NCBI RefSeq assembly: GCF_001557235.1
Contig: NZ_LSJI01000054.1
Coordinates: 1-40,006 of the forward strand
DNA from: Phenylobacterium sp. CCH9-H3
GTDB taxonomy: Bacteria; Pseudomonadota; Alphaproteobacteria; Caulobacterales; Caulobacteraceae
Length of the DNA stretch: 40,006 nt
Direction: 5' to 3'
The translations under genes and the position numbers were made by a program. The notes under the pieces were generated by a model. That model was not told the origin of the DNA, did no database searches, and was given only the letters and a program-made list of their open reading frames with translations. Positions 25,834 to 33,725 of this stretch are shown piece after piece (within the stretch, counting starts at the first letter, position 1; each line of letters starts with the position of its first letter).

Positions 25834-27005
25834 CGATGAGCGGGTTCTGGCTCTCCGACGAGCAGCAGGCCATCCGAGATGCGGTGGTCCGGCTCTGCGA
25901 GCGGTTCGACGCCGCCTACTGGCGCCGCACCGACGAGACCGGGGAGTTCCCCGAGGCCTTTGTGACGGCCATGGTCGAGGCGGGCTGGCTGGGGGCGGCG
26001 ATGCCGGCCGACCTGGGCGGCTCGGGCCTGGGCCTCACCGAGGCGGCGATCGTCATGCAGGCCGTGGCCGAGAGCGGCGCGGGCTTCTCGGGGGCCAGCG
26101 CCATGCACCTGAACATCTTCGGTCCCATGCCGGTGGTGAAGTTCGGCAGCGACGAACAGAAGCGGACGCATATCCCGCGGCTGATCTCGGGCCAGGACAA
26201 GATGTGCTTCGCGGTCACCGAGCCCGATGCCGGCCTCGACACCACCAGCCTTTCGACGCGGGCGGTGCGCACCAACGAAGGCTACGTCATCCGCGGCCGC
26301 AAAATGTGGACCACCAACGCCCAGCGGGCGAACAAGGTCCTGATCATCGCCCGCACGACGCCCAAGGAAGAGGTCCGGCGGCCCACCGAGGGGCTGTCGC
26401 TGTTCTACACCGACTTCGACCGCAGCCGGATCTCGGCCACGCCGATCCCGAAGATGGGCCGCAAGGCGGTGGAATCGAACGCCGTCTTCATCGACGACCT
26501 GCACGTGCCGGCCGAGGACCTCGTGGGCGAAGAGGGGCGCGGCTTCCACTATCTGCTGGAGGGACTGAATCCGGAGCGGGTTCTGATCGGCGCGGAGGCG
26601 GTGGGCCTGGGCCGCGCGGCGCTGAAGCGGGCGGCGGCCTACGCCAAGGAGCGAATCGTGTTCGGCCGGCCCATCGGCCAGAACCAGGGCGTGGCGCATC
26701 CGCTGGCCAAGGCGTGGGCCGAGCTGGAGGCGGCGAACCTGATGGCCTTCAAGGCCGCGGCCCTGCATGACGCCGGCCGCGACTGCGGCGCCGAGGCGAA
26801 CGCGGCCAAGTACCTGGGCGGCGAGGCCGGGTTCCGCGCCTGCGAGGCGGCGGTGCTGGCGCACGGGGGCATGGGCTATGCCAAGGAGTTCGACGTGGAG
26901 CGCTACTTCCGCGAGTCCATGATCGCCCGCATCGCGCCGGTCAGCCGCGAGATGATCCTGAACTACATCGCCGAACGCGTCCTGGGCCTGCCGAAAAGCT
27001 ACTAG
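25830..27005 (+). CDS. Acyl-CoA dehydrogenase
   Basis: The 391-residue protein (from GTG 25830; 389 from ATG 25836) has the three-part acyl-CoA dehydrogenase fold: an N-terminal helical domain, a beta domain with MCFAVTEPDAGLDTT (125-139) and GRKMWTTNAQ (156-165), and a C-terminal helical domain. At the usual catalytic position, the MCAD YEGT motif is replaced by IAPVSREM. Instead Glu249 in GLNPERV matches the place of the catalytic Glu in isovaleryl-CoA dehydrogenase. It ends in VLGLPKSY, as in a common proteobacterial subgroup. It overlaps the flavoenzyme gene by four bases if GTG is used (GTGA). Confidence 0.93.
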   Translation: MTMSGFWLSDEQQAIRDAVVRLCERFDAAYWRRTDETGEFPEAFVTAMVEAGWLGAAMPADLGGSGLGLTEAAIVMQAVAESGAGFSGASAMHLNIFGPMPVVKFGSDEQKRTHIPRLISGQDKMCFAVTEPDAGLDTTSLSTRAVRTNEGYVIRGRKMWTTNAQRANKVLIIARTTPKEEVRRPTEGLSLFYTDFDRSRISATPIPKMGRKAVESNAVFIDDLHVPAEDLVGEEGRGFHYLLEGLNPERVLIGAEAVGLGRAALKRAAAYAKERIVFGRPIGQNQGVAHPLAKAWAELEAANLMAFKAAALHDAGRDCGAEANAAKYLGGEAGFRACEAAVLAHGGMGYAKEFDVERYFRESMIARIAPVSREMILNYIAERVLGLPKSY

Positions 27006-27024
27006 GCAGGCCCGGCGCGCGCGC

Positions 27025-27711
27025 CTAACCCGGGAGCCGGAAGGCGATGGGGATCGAGACCTGGGCCCCGCCCACCGCGCGGCCGTCGATGGTCTGAGGG
27101 CTCATGCGGAAGTACCTGGCGAGCTTGAGCGCCGCCGTGCCGAAGCCCATGTCGGCTGGCGTCTCCGAGGTCACGCGGCAGGCGGAGACGGCGCCGGCGT
27201 CGGTCACCTGGCAGGCGATGACCGCGCGGCCCTCCACCTCCATCCGCACCGCGCGGTCCGGGTAGAACCGGGCCATGTCGGAGCTGTCCGGCTTGCGGAG
27301 CCAGGTCGGGTTGCGGATCACCGGATCGGCCGCCGGCGGCGTGATCGGCGTGGGCGGCTCTACGCTGACCGGCCCGGGCGTCGGCGCGGGCTCAACGACG
27401 GGTTCCAGCGGCGTCGGCGCGACCGGTATCGGCACGCTGGTGATCACCGGTGGGCGGGGCGAGACGACGCGCTTGGGCGGCGTCTGCGGCGAGGGTGGCG
27501 GCGGCTTCTTCGGCAAGGGGCCGATGTCGACGACGATCGGCGGGGCGTCTTCGACCGGCTGCGCCTTGGGCGGCGCGAACTGCATCATGGCGAGATAGGC
27601 CGCGATCAGCGCGTGGAGGCCGAGGGAGCCGGCGATGACCAGGCTGGTGGTGCGCGACATGCGCCGCCGGGGCGCGACGAAATCGAAGGGGGTGGGCTGG
27701 CGGATGACCAT
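27025..27711 (-). CDS. tonB: TonB-family energy transducer
   Basis: The 228-residue protein has a cytoplasmic start, one membrane helix (about 22-43, [20 protein letters not shown] with the His of the TonB SxxxH-type pattern), a long Pro-rich periplasmic spacer (about 46-130, [12 protein letters not shown] and similar), and a C-terminal TonB domain (about 145-227; [27 protein letters not shown] and [17 protein letters not shown]). TonB transmits the proton motive force to outer-membrane receptors. No exbB/exbD lie nearby. GGAG precedes ATG 27711. Caulobacterales carry many TonB-dependent receptors and more than one TonB, so this may be one of several. Confidence 0.9.
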   Translation of the reverse strand: MVIRQPTPFDFVAPRRRMSRTTSLVIAGSLGLHALIAAYLAMMQFAPPKAQPVEDAPPIVVDIGPLPKKPPPPSPQTPPKRVVSPRPPVITSVPIPVAPTPLEPVVEPAPTPGPVSVEPPTPITPPAADPVIRNPTWLRKPDSSDMARFYPDRAVRMEVEGRAVIACQVTDAGAVSACRVTSETPADMGFGTAALKLARYFRMSPQTIDGRAVGGAQVSIPIAFRLPG

Positions 27712-27846
27712 CGCTTGCTCCGTGGTGGATTACAAGCGTAGTTCATGAGGCAATTACAGCAGTAATATGGCAAGGCGTCCGGCGATCTGAACGGCCTCCG
27801 GAACAAGGTTAGCCGGGTGTTAACCATGATCGGCGACCACTGACGC
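27712..27846. promoter_or_regulatory. Divergent promoter region with ATTAC inverted repeat
   Basis: The 135 bp separate tonB and the transglycosylase gene. An inverted repeat ATTAC (27753-27757) / GTAAT (27762-27766) with a 4-bp centre stands in an AT-richer patch about 42 bp before tonB and may be an operator or part of its promoter. I see no clear Fur-type site. Confidence 0.35.
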
Positions 27847-28677
27847 ATGGCCGTCCAGGGAATCCGGGGCATCGTCGAAGCTGCGATCCAGCGCGCCTCC
27901 CAGGCGACGGGGGTCGATTTCGGATTCCTGATGAAGACCGCAGGCCGCGAGAGCAGCTTCAACCCGCGCGCCCGGGCCTCGACCTCGTCGGCGGCCGGCC
28001 TGTTCCAGTTCGTCGACCAGACCTGGCTGTCCACGCTTAAGCAGCATGGCTCCAAGCACGGCTACGCCCGCTACGCCGACCTGATCACCAAGGGTTCGGA
28101 CGGTCGCTACCGGGTCGCCGACGGCGAGGCGCGCCGGGCGGTCATGGACCTGAAGCTGGACCCGCACGCCGCCTCCCTGATGGCCGGCGAGATGACGGCG
28201 GACCACGCCGCCTACCTGAAGGGCCGCGTTGGCCGGGCGCCCACCTCGGGCGAGCTCTATGTGGCGCACTTCCTGGGCCCCGCCGGCTCGGCCAAGCTCA
28301 TCCGGGCGGCCGAGAGCCAGCCGGAGACCAAGGCGGCCTCGCTGTTTCCGGACGCCGCGCGCGCCAACAAGGCGATCTTCTATCGCGAGGGACGGCCCGC
28401 CACCGTGGGCGAGGTCTATGCGAACCTGACCCGCAGCGGCGGCGGGAGCGTCCAGGCTGTCGACCGGCCGGCGCCGGCCGCCGACCCCGTGGACGGCGGC
28501 TTCATCCAGTATGCCTCGACCCGCCGCGCGGCGCGGGAGCGCGAACAGGACGCTCTGGTGGCCATGATCCTGCGCGGCTCGCAGCCCGCCGACCAGGCCG
28601 GTGTCGGTAGCCGGCTCACCGGCTCGCTGTTCACCAGCGAGATGCTCAAGGTCCTCTCCGACAGCCGCGACAGCTAG
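27847..28677 (+). CDS. Lytic transglycosylase-domain protein without signal peptide
   Basis: The 276-residue protein begins with an SLT-type lysozyme-like domain: FLMKTAGRESSFNPRARASTSSAAGLFQFVDQTW-type sequence places the catalytic Glu35 before Ser36 (the ES motif), then AAGLFQF (about 49-55) and a YVAHFLGPAG segment (about 139-148) as in the AHxLG motif of the family. The N terminus MAVQGIRGIVEAAIQRAS is a soluble amphipathic helix, not a signal peptide, and an in-frame TGA at 27841-27843 excludes an upstream extension. Export by a non-Sec route (for example the flagellar apparatus) or a phage-derived origin is possible. The C-terminal 90 residues are unassigned. Confidence 0.85.
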   Translation: MAVQGIRGIVEAAIQRASQATGVDFGFLMKTAGRESSFNPRARASTSSAAGLFQFVDQTWLSTLKQHGSKHGYARYADLITKGSDGRYRVADGEARRAVMDLKLDPHAASLMAGEMTADHAAYLKGRVGRAPTSGELYVAHFLGPAGSAKLIRAAESQPETKAASLFPDAARANKAIFYREGRPATVGEVYANLTRSGGGSVQAVDRPAPAADPVDGGFIQYASTRRAAREREQDALVAMILRGSQPADQAGVGSRLTGSLFTSEMLKVLSDSRDS

Positions 28678-28686
28678 GTCCGGCGC

Positions 28687-29079
28687 TTAGTCCTGCGCGA
28701 GCGCGGCGGCCTCGGCGAGCGCGCGCATCACGTCGCGTCCGAAGGTGGACGGCTTGAACGGCTTCTGAATGGTCGGGTGCGTGGCGTAGGGCGTATCCAG
28801 GCCATGGCGCCCGTAGCCGGTCACGAAGACGAAGGGCACGCCGCGGCGGCGCAGCGTGTCGGCCACCGGATATACGGCCTCGCTTCCCAGGTTGACGTCC
28901 AGCAGCGCGCCGTCCAGCTCGGCCTCCGACGCGAGCGCCAGGCCGGCGGCGAGGTGCGAGGCGGGGCCGGCCACCACGCAGCCGATGTCGCTCAGAAGGT
29001 CCTCGATCATCATCGCCAGCAGCGGCTCGTCCTCGACGACCAGGATGCGGCGGCCCGTCAGGGATGAGGGCGCGGTCAT
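28687..29079 (-). CDS. Single-domain response regulator
   Basis: The 130-residue protein is a CheY-like receiver without output domain: acidic residues in VVEDEP (14-19), phosphorylation site Asp61 in GALLDVNLG, Thr in FVFVTGYG (about 83-90) and Lys in IQKPF near 105. The start ATG 29079 overlaps the stop of the histidine kinase (ATGA, 29076-29079), so kinase and regulator are translationally coupled. Stand-alone receivers next to HWE kinases in alphaproteobacteria, such as LovR beside LovK, often act as phosphate sinks or feedback regulators. Confidence 0.93.
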   Translation of the reverse strand: MTAPSSLTGRRILVVEDEPLLAMMIEDLLSDIGCVVAGPASHLAAGLALASEAELDGALLDVNLGSEAVYPVADTLRRRGVPFVFVTGYGRHGLDTPYATHPTIQKPFKPSTFGRDVMRALAEAAALAQD

Positions 29080-30476
29080 GCTTCACCGGCCAGCAGCGGG
29101 AAATCCATCACGCAGGTCACGCCCTCCGCGCCGAACTCGAGCCTCGCAGTCCCCCGCAGACCGCCGGCGAGGCTGCGCTCGATCAGCCGCGTGCCGAAAC
29201 CCCGGTGGGCCGGCGGCGTGACCGGCGGCCCGCCCCGTTCCCGCCACGTCAGCCGCAGCCAGGTCTCGCCGCCTTCGCTGCGGCGTTCCCATGCGACGTG
29301 GACCGTGCCCGCCCCCGCCAGGGCCCCGAACTTGGCCGCGTTGGTCGCCAGTTCGCCAAGGGCCATCCCGAGGGTGACGGCGCGGTTCGGACCGAGCGTC
29401 ACCTCGGGCCCCTCCAGCGTATAGGGCGGACGGGGGCCCCGGTCGTAGGGCGAAAGCTGCTCGGCCACGATGTCGGCCACGCTGGCCCCGGCCCAGTCGT
29501 TGCGGGTGAGCACATCGTGGCTCTGGGACAGGGCGATCAGCCGGGCCTCGAGCGCCTCGGAAAAGGCGGCCGGGTCACCCGTGGACCTGAAGGTCTGGTG
29601 GGCGATCGACTGAACGCTGGCCAGGGTGTTCTTCACGCGGTGGTTCAGCTCCCGGATCAACAGGGTCTGGCGCTCCTGCGTCGCCTTGCGGAAGGTCAGG
29701 TCGCGGACGACGCTGCAGATCAGGTCCTCGCCGTCGCCCCGCAGGACGCTGAGGTTGGTCTCGACGGGAAACTCGGTCCCGTCCCGGCGAAGGCCGAACA
29801 GGTCCGCGCCGTCGCCCATCCGCCTGGGACCCTGGTCGCCGGCGAAATCGGCGACCCGCGCGCCGTGGAAGGCATGGAACCGGTGGGGCATGAGCCGGGT
29901 CAGCGGCTGGCCGAGGAGTTCGGAGCGCTCGTACCGAAAGAGGCGCTCGGCCTCGGCGTTGACCAGGACGATGCGCTGGTCCCGGTCGGCGGTGATCATG
30001 GCGTCGGGCGCCGCTTCGACGACGTCCCGGAACCGCGCCTCGCTCCGGCTGAGGCTCGCGTTCAGTTCGCCGACGCGCGCCAGCGCCGTCCTGGACCCCG
30101 AATAGGCCGCGAGGAGCCCCGAGATCGCGGCGACGTCCATGATCGCCACGGGCACGAAGAGGATCAGGGCGCTGGCGTTGTAGCCCGGCAGGTCCGCCGC
30201 GCCGACCACGAACCAGGAGGCCGCGGCGGACAGCAGCACCGACAGCAGGCCGGGCATGGTTCCCGCCAGCAAGGTGGCGATCAGCACGGCGGGGAAGAAG
30301 GTGATGAACTGCGCGCTGGAGATCCAGGGGTTCAGCCATACGCGGGCCAGGGTGGCGAGCGCGACGGCGAGGACCGTGACGCCGTAGCGCGCCACCAGGC
30401 TACCCGGCCAGCCGAGGCGGCCGTCCAGCAATCCCTCCAGGGACAATACGAACATCAGGCGGCGGGACCAGGACAT
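29076..30476 (-). CDS. HWE-family sensor histidine kinase with DUF4118-like membrane domain and PAS
   Basis: About 466 residues from ATG 30476 (a GTG at 30536 would add 20; neither has a clear ribosome site). It has four hydrophobic helices in the KdpD/DUF4118 style (about 30-125, including [28 protein letters not shown]), a PAS domain (about 145-270, [32 protein letters not shown]), then the HWE kinase core: His279 in [16 protein letters not shown], an N-box [15 protein letters not shown], and the W-x-E motif TWRERGG. HWE kinases commonly feed the PhyR/EcfG general stress response, but here the evident partner is the coupled single-domain receiver. Confidence 0.9.
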   Translation of the reverse strand: MSWSRRLMFVLSLEGLLDGRLGWPGSLVARYGVTVLAVALATLARVWLNPWISSAQFITFFPAVLIATLLAGTMPGLLSVLLSAAASWFVVGAADLPGYNASALILFVPVAIMDVAAISGLLAAYSGSRTALARVGELNASLSRSEARFRDVVEAAPDAMITADRDQRIVLVNAEAERLFRYERSELLGQPLTRLMPHRFHAFHGARVADFAGDQGPRRMGDGADLFGLRRDGTEFPVETNLSVLRGDGEDLICSVVRDLTFRKATQERQTLLIRELNHRVKNTLASVQSIAHQTFRSTGDPAAFSEALEARLIALSQSHDVLTRNDWAGASVADIVAEQLSPYDRGPRPPYTLEGPEVTLGPNRAVTLGMALGELATNAAKFGALAGAGTVHVAWERRSEGGETWLRLTWRERGGPPVTPPAHRGFGTRLIERSLAGGLRGTARLEFGAEGVTCVMDFPLLAGEA

Positions 30477-30545
30477 GGGTCTCAGTCGGGTGCGGGCGAC
30501 GGGGCGACCTTGACCTGAATCAACGCTGTCCGTCACGGAGCCGAT

Positions 30546-31742
30546 TCAGGCTGCCGCGCCGTCGACGAACATCGTTTCGATTTCCGAGGGGCCGTAGCCC
30601 AGTTCGGCGAGCACTTCGCGAGTGTGCTCGCCCAGCTTCGGCGCGGGCGGCCGCCGATCGGCGTCGGCGCCCGGAAAACGCGCCGGCGCAGCGGGCGATC
30701 GGTAGGTCCCGCCCTGGCCGTCCTCGATCTCCACGAAGGCGCCGGCGGCGGCGATCTGCGGATCGGCGGCCACTTCGGCCGGCGTCTGCATCGGGGCCCA
30801 GACCAGGTCGGCCGCATCGAGCCGGCGGGCGATCTCGTCGAAGGGCAGGGCGGCGAAGCCCTTGTCCAACTCGGCGGCGAGCGCCGCGGCGTTCTGGCGG
30901 CGCGCCTTGCCGGTGGCGAACCGCGCGTCGGTGACCAGGTCGGGCCGGCCTGCCGCCTCGGCGAACTGCTCCCACCCGCCGCTGGAGCCGCGCGGATTGT
31001 GCACGAACCAGCGGCCTTCGGCGCTGTGGTAGTAGTTGGCGATGGCGTTGATGGGATTGTTCCGGGGCCGGCCCGACGCGACACGTCCCAGCTTGAGCTG
31101 CACGGCCATGTCCGAGCCCATGAGATAGACGCCGGACGCCAGCAGCGAGGTCTGGACGAGGCGCCCCTGGCCCGTCCGCTCGCGCTCGTAGAGCGCGGCC
31201 AGGATCGCCGAGACCGTGGCCAGCGACGTCGTATGGTCGCCGACGCCGGAGGTCCGCAGGAACGGTTCGGCGCCCTTGGGCGCGGTCATGTAGCCGATGC
31301 CCGAGCGGGCCCAGAAGGCCGTGACGTCGAAGCCCGGCAGGTGGGCGTCCGGCCCCTCGAGCCCATAGCCCGTGATCACCGCATAGACCAGGCGCGGGTT
31401 GGCCTTGCGCAGAGTCTCGTCGTCGAGGCCGTTCCGTTTCAGCGACACCGGCCGCACGTTGGTGAGGAAGACGTCCGCCTCGGCCGCCAGCCTCGCCAGG
31501 GCGTCGCGCCCGGCCGGCTTGGAAATGTCCAGGACCACGCCCCGCTTGCCCCGGTTGTCGAGGTCGAAGGTCGGGTTCGAGCCGAGGTCGTTCGCCAGGT
31601 CCTGGAAGACGTGTCGCATGCTGTCGCCGCCGGGCCGTTCGACCTTGATGACCGAGGCGCCCCAGTCAGCCAGGATGCCCGCGGCGCCGGGACCGGCGAT
31701 GTAGGCGGAGAAATCGACGACCTTCAGACCTTCGAGCAGCAC
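30546..31742 (-). CDS. CaiB/BaiF (family III) CoA-transferase
   Basis: The 398-residue protein matches family III CoA-transferases: LEGLKVVDFSAYIAGPGAAGILADWGASVIKVERPGGD at the N terminus, then NRGKRGVVLDISKP (63-76), the catalytic Asp139 in PGFDVTAFWARSG, and GDHTTSLATVSAILAALYERERTGQG (168-193). Such enzymes move CoA between carboxylic acids through an aspartyl anhydride; the substrates here are unknown. It starts at GTG 31742 with GGAGGG just upstream. The kinase gene follows closely downstream, so the two may share a transcript, without obvious functional relation. Confidence 0.93.
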   Translation of the reverse strand: MLLEGLKVVDFSAYIAGPGAAGILADWGASVIKVERPGGDSMRHVFQDLANDLGSNPTFDLDNRGKRGVVLDISKPAGRDALARLAAEADVFLTNVRPVSLKRNGLDDETLRKANPRLVYAVITGYGLEGPDAHLPGFDVTAFWARSGIGYMTAPKGAEPFLRTSGVGDHTTSLATVSAILAALYERERTGQGRLVQTSLLASGVYLMGSDMAVQLKLGRVASGRPRNNPINAIANYYHSAEGRWFVHNPRGSSGGWEQFAEAAGRPDLVTDARFATGKARRQNAAALAAELDKGFAALPFDEIARRLDAADLVWAPMQTPAEVAADPQIAAAGAFVEIEDGQGGTYRSPAAPARFPGADADRRPPAPKLGEHTREVLAELGYGPSEIETMFVDGAAA

Positions 31743-31792
31743 GCGGACCCTCCGATGTTGAGGGCACCGTAGCGGAGGTGACCGTGCGGCGC

Positions 31793-33553
31793 CTATGCCA
31801 CCCGGGCGCGATCGTTGGCGGGTGCGCTGGCCGCGAGGGCTGTGGCGATGGCTCGGGCCGCCGCGGGCACGGCGACCGGCCGGCGGAGCAATGCGTCGGC
31901 GCCGGCGGCCAGCGCGGCCTCGGAAGCTTCAGGGTCCCCCGTGGTGAGGGCGATCACCGGCGTGTGCGCCGCTGCGCCCGCCAGGCCCCTCAGCGCGGCG
32001 ATGGTGTCGGGATCGTCGGCGACGACGAGGTCCAGGTCGCAGATGCGGGCCAGCCCGACGGCGCGGGTCCCGTCCGCGGCGTGGACGACCTGGTGCCCCA
32101 GCTGCTCCAGGCTGGCGCGAAGCATGGCGGCGGCGCGCGCGTCGGTCTCGACGGTCAGGACGCGTAGCCGGCGACCCGGAGTCTCCGGCGCGGGCGAAAG
32201 CGCGGCCTCGGCGACGCCCCGCCGCGCGGTGGGATCGAACGGCAGCTCCAGCGTGAAGCAGCTTCCGACGCCGGGCGCGCTCTCCGCCTGCAGGTCGCCG
32301 CCCATCAGCCGGGCAAGCTGGGCGGCCAGCGGCAGCCCCAGCCCGGCGCCCGAACTGCCGGCGCTGGTGCGCGCCACGCGCTCGAAGGGGCGGAGCGCGG
32401 CGGCCAGCTCGTCGTTCGTCAGACCGGGGCCGGTGTCGGCCACAGCCGCGAAGATCCGGCGCTCGCTCACCGAAAGGCGGACCTCGACGCGGCCGCGCAG
32501 GGTGAACTTCACCGCGTTGCCGATCAGGGCGGCCAGCACCTGCCGAGCGCGGGCGGGATCGGCGATGGCGCAGCCTTCCGACTGGGCCAGCGGCCCGTCG
32601 ACATGCACCGCCAGTTCCAGGCCCTTGGCCGCGGCGGCCGGGCGGTTCAGCAGGATCAGGTCGTGAGCGAGGGCGGCCAGGTCGATGGGCTTGGGCGCCA
32701 CGGTAAGGCGGCCGGCTTCGGCGCTCTCGGCGTCGACGGTGGTCTCCAGCACGGCCAGGAGATCGTTGACCGCATCCAGCGCCGCGACGATCTGCTGGCG
32801 CGACGGCGCCGCGCGCCCGCGGCCGGCGGCCGAGCCGAGGACATGGGCCACGCTGGTCAGACCGTTACGGATCTCGTCCGAGAGCGTGGAGACCAGATCC
32901 GACTTGGAGCGCGCCAGCCGGCGCGCGGCCTCGGCCTGCGCGGCTCGCTCGGCGATCAGCACCTCGCGCTCGGCCGCCATGGCGAACTGGGTGCGAAGGA
33001 TCCGGTTGATGAGCAGAGCCAGGGCCAGCGCCATCGCCGTGGCGGCCAGCGCGATCAGCGGCAAATGCTGTCCGTCGGCGCCCGTGAACAATCCGACCAG
33101 CGGCGGCGCCAGCGCCACGGGCGCCACGACCAGCAGGCTGGGCAGCCAGGGCGTGGCGAAGACGATGCAGACCATTCCTGCGCCCAGGGTGAGCAGCATG
33201 AGCAGCTCCCGCACGGGGCCGGCGAAGTGGGCGAACAGGGCGATCTGCGCGATGGCCAGCGCCCACGTCAGGCTGCACGCCAGATGGACGCGGGCCCGCC
33301 TGCGTACATCCGCCGCAGCGGGCCGCTTCAACCAGTCCATAACCCCGTAGAACACGCCCCAGCCGATGGCGAAGGCGATCAGGCAGGCGCCCATCCAGGG
33401 GGCGTTCGACGCATGGCTGCCGACCCAGGCGAAGATCGGCAGGCCGACGCCAAACGCCAGCAATGCATAGGGAAGAAGCGCCGTCTGCGCCTGCATTCCC
33501 TGGGCGGCGGCGGTGAGGCCGAGGGTCGGCGCGGCGTGCGGAGTCGAGGCCAC
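31793..33553 (-). CDS. Membrane hybrid histidine kinase-like protein with Asp in place of the phospho-acceptor His
   Basis: The 586-residue protein has six hydrophobic helices (about 25-185), a dimerisation helix, a HATPase domain and a C-terminal receiver. The H-box reads SKSDLVSTLSDEIRNGL: where hybrid kinases have S-H-E-I-R, residue 226 is Asp (GAC). The ATP-binding part looks intact: N346 in LIGNAVKF, G1 box VADTGPGL (371-378), G2 box GSSGAGLGL (399-407). The receiver keeps a possible phospho-Asp513 (LVVAD), but its acidic pair is VETD and the conserved Lys is Arg (LLRRPV, 556-560). It therefore resembles a pseudokinase, as DivL does with Tyr. It starts at GTG 33553, divergent from a DUF2336 gene. 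Confidence 0.88.
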   Translation of the reverse strand: MASTPHAAPTLGLTAAAQGMQAQTALLPYALLAFGVGLPIFAWVGSHASNAPWMGACLIAFAIGWGVFYGVMDWLKRPAAADVRRRARVHLACSLTWALAIAQIALFAHFAGPVRELLMLLTLGAGMVCIVFATPWLPSLLVVAPVALAPPLVGLFTGADGQHLPLIALAATAMALALALLINRILRTQFAMAAEREVLIAERAAQAEAARRLARSKSDLVSTLSDEIRNGLTSVAHVLGSAAGRGRAAPSRQQIVAALDAVNDLLAVLETTVDAESAEAGRLTVAPKPIDLAALAHDLILLNRPAAAAKGLELAVHVDGPLAQSEGCAIADPARARQVLAALIGNAVKFTLRGRVEVRLSVSERRIFAAVADTGPGLTNDELAAALRPFERVARTSAGSSGAGLGLPLAAQLARLMGGDLQAESAPGVGSCFTLELPFDPTARRGVAEAALSPAPETPGRRLRVLTVETDARAAAMLRASLEQLGHQVVHAADGTRAVGLARICDLDLVVADDPDTIAALRGLAGAAAHTPVIALTTGDPEASEAALAAGADALLRRPVAVPAAARAIATALAASAPANDRARVA

Positions 33554-33725
33554 GGGCAGATCCCTTCGCGTGCGAGGCGAGAGGGTCGGGCGCCAGCCGT
33601 TCCCGCCGGGTTACGCGAAATCCTTAATCCACAGATTCGATCGGCAACCGATCGTTAAGCTTCACAGCGCAAATCTCGAATCGCGGGACTCCGAAGCTGC
33701 TTCGGACGGGGGATAAGAGACGGGG
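33554..33725. promoter_or_regulatory. Divergent promoter region with perfect CGATCGG inverted repeat
   Basis: These 172 bp lie between the pseudokinase and DUF2336 genes. A perfect inverted repeat CGATCGG (33638-33644) / CCGATCG (33648-33654) with a CAA centre is flanked by TTAA at 33624-33627 and 33655-33658. TAATCCACA (33625-33633) is one mismatch from a DnaA box. The region is AT-richer than its surroundings and probably carries both promoters; the binding protein is unknown. Confidence 0.5.

Noticed and set aside
25482..26864. A 460-codon open frame on the minus strand opposite the flavoenzyme and acyl-CoA dehydrogenase
   Set aside because: It is rich in His, Arg, Gln and Gly with no family pattern and overlaps two well-supported genes; this is the usual antisense shadow of high-GC coding DNA.
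29064..30518. A 484-codon plus-strand frame opposite the HWE kinase
   Set aside because: Arg/Gly/Ala-rich composition with no recognisable motif; the kinase on the other strand has many exact motifs.
33625..33633. DnaA box upstream of the DUF2336 gene
   Set aside because: TAATCCACA has one mismatch to TTATCCACA and is isolated, so I list it only as a near match and not as a feature.
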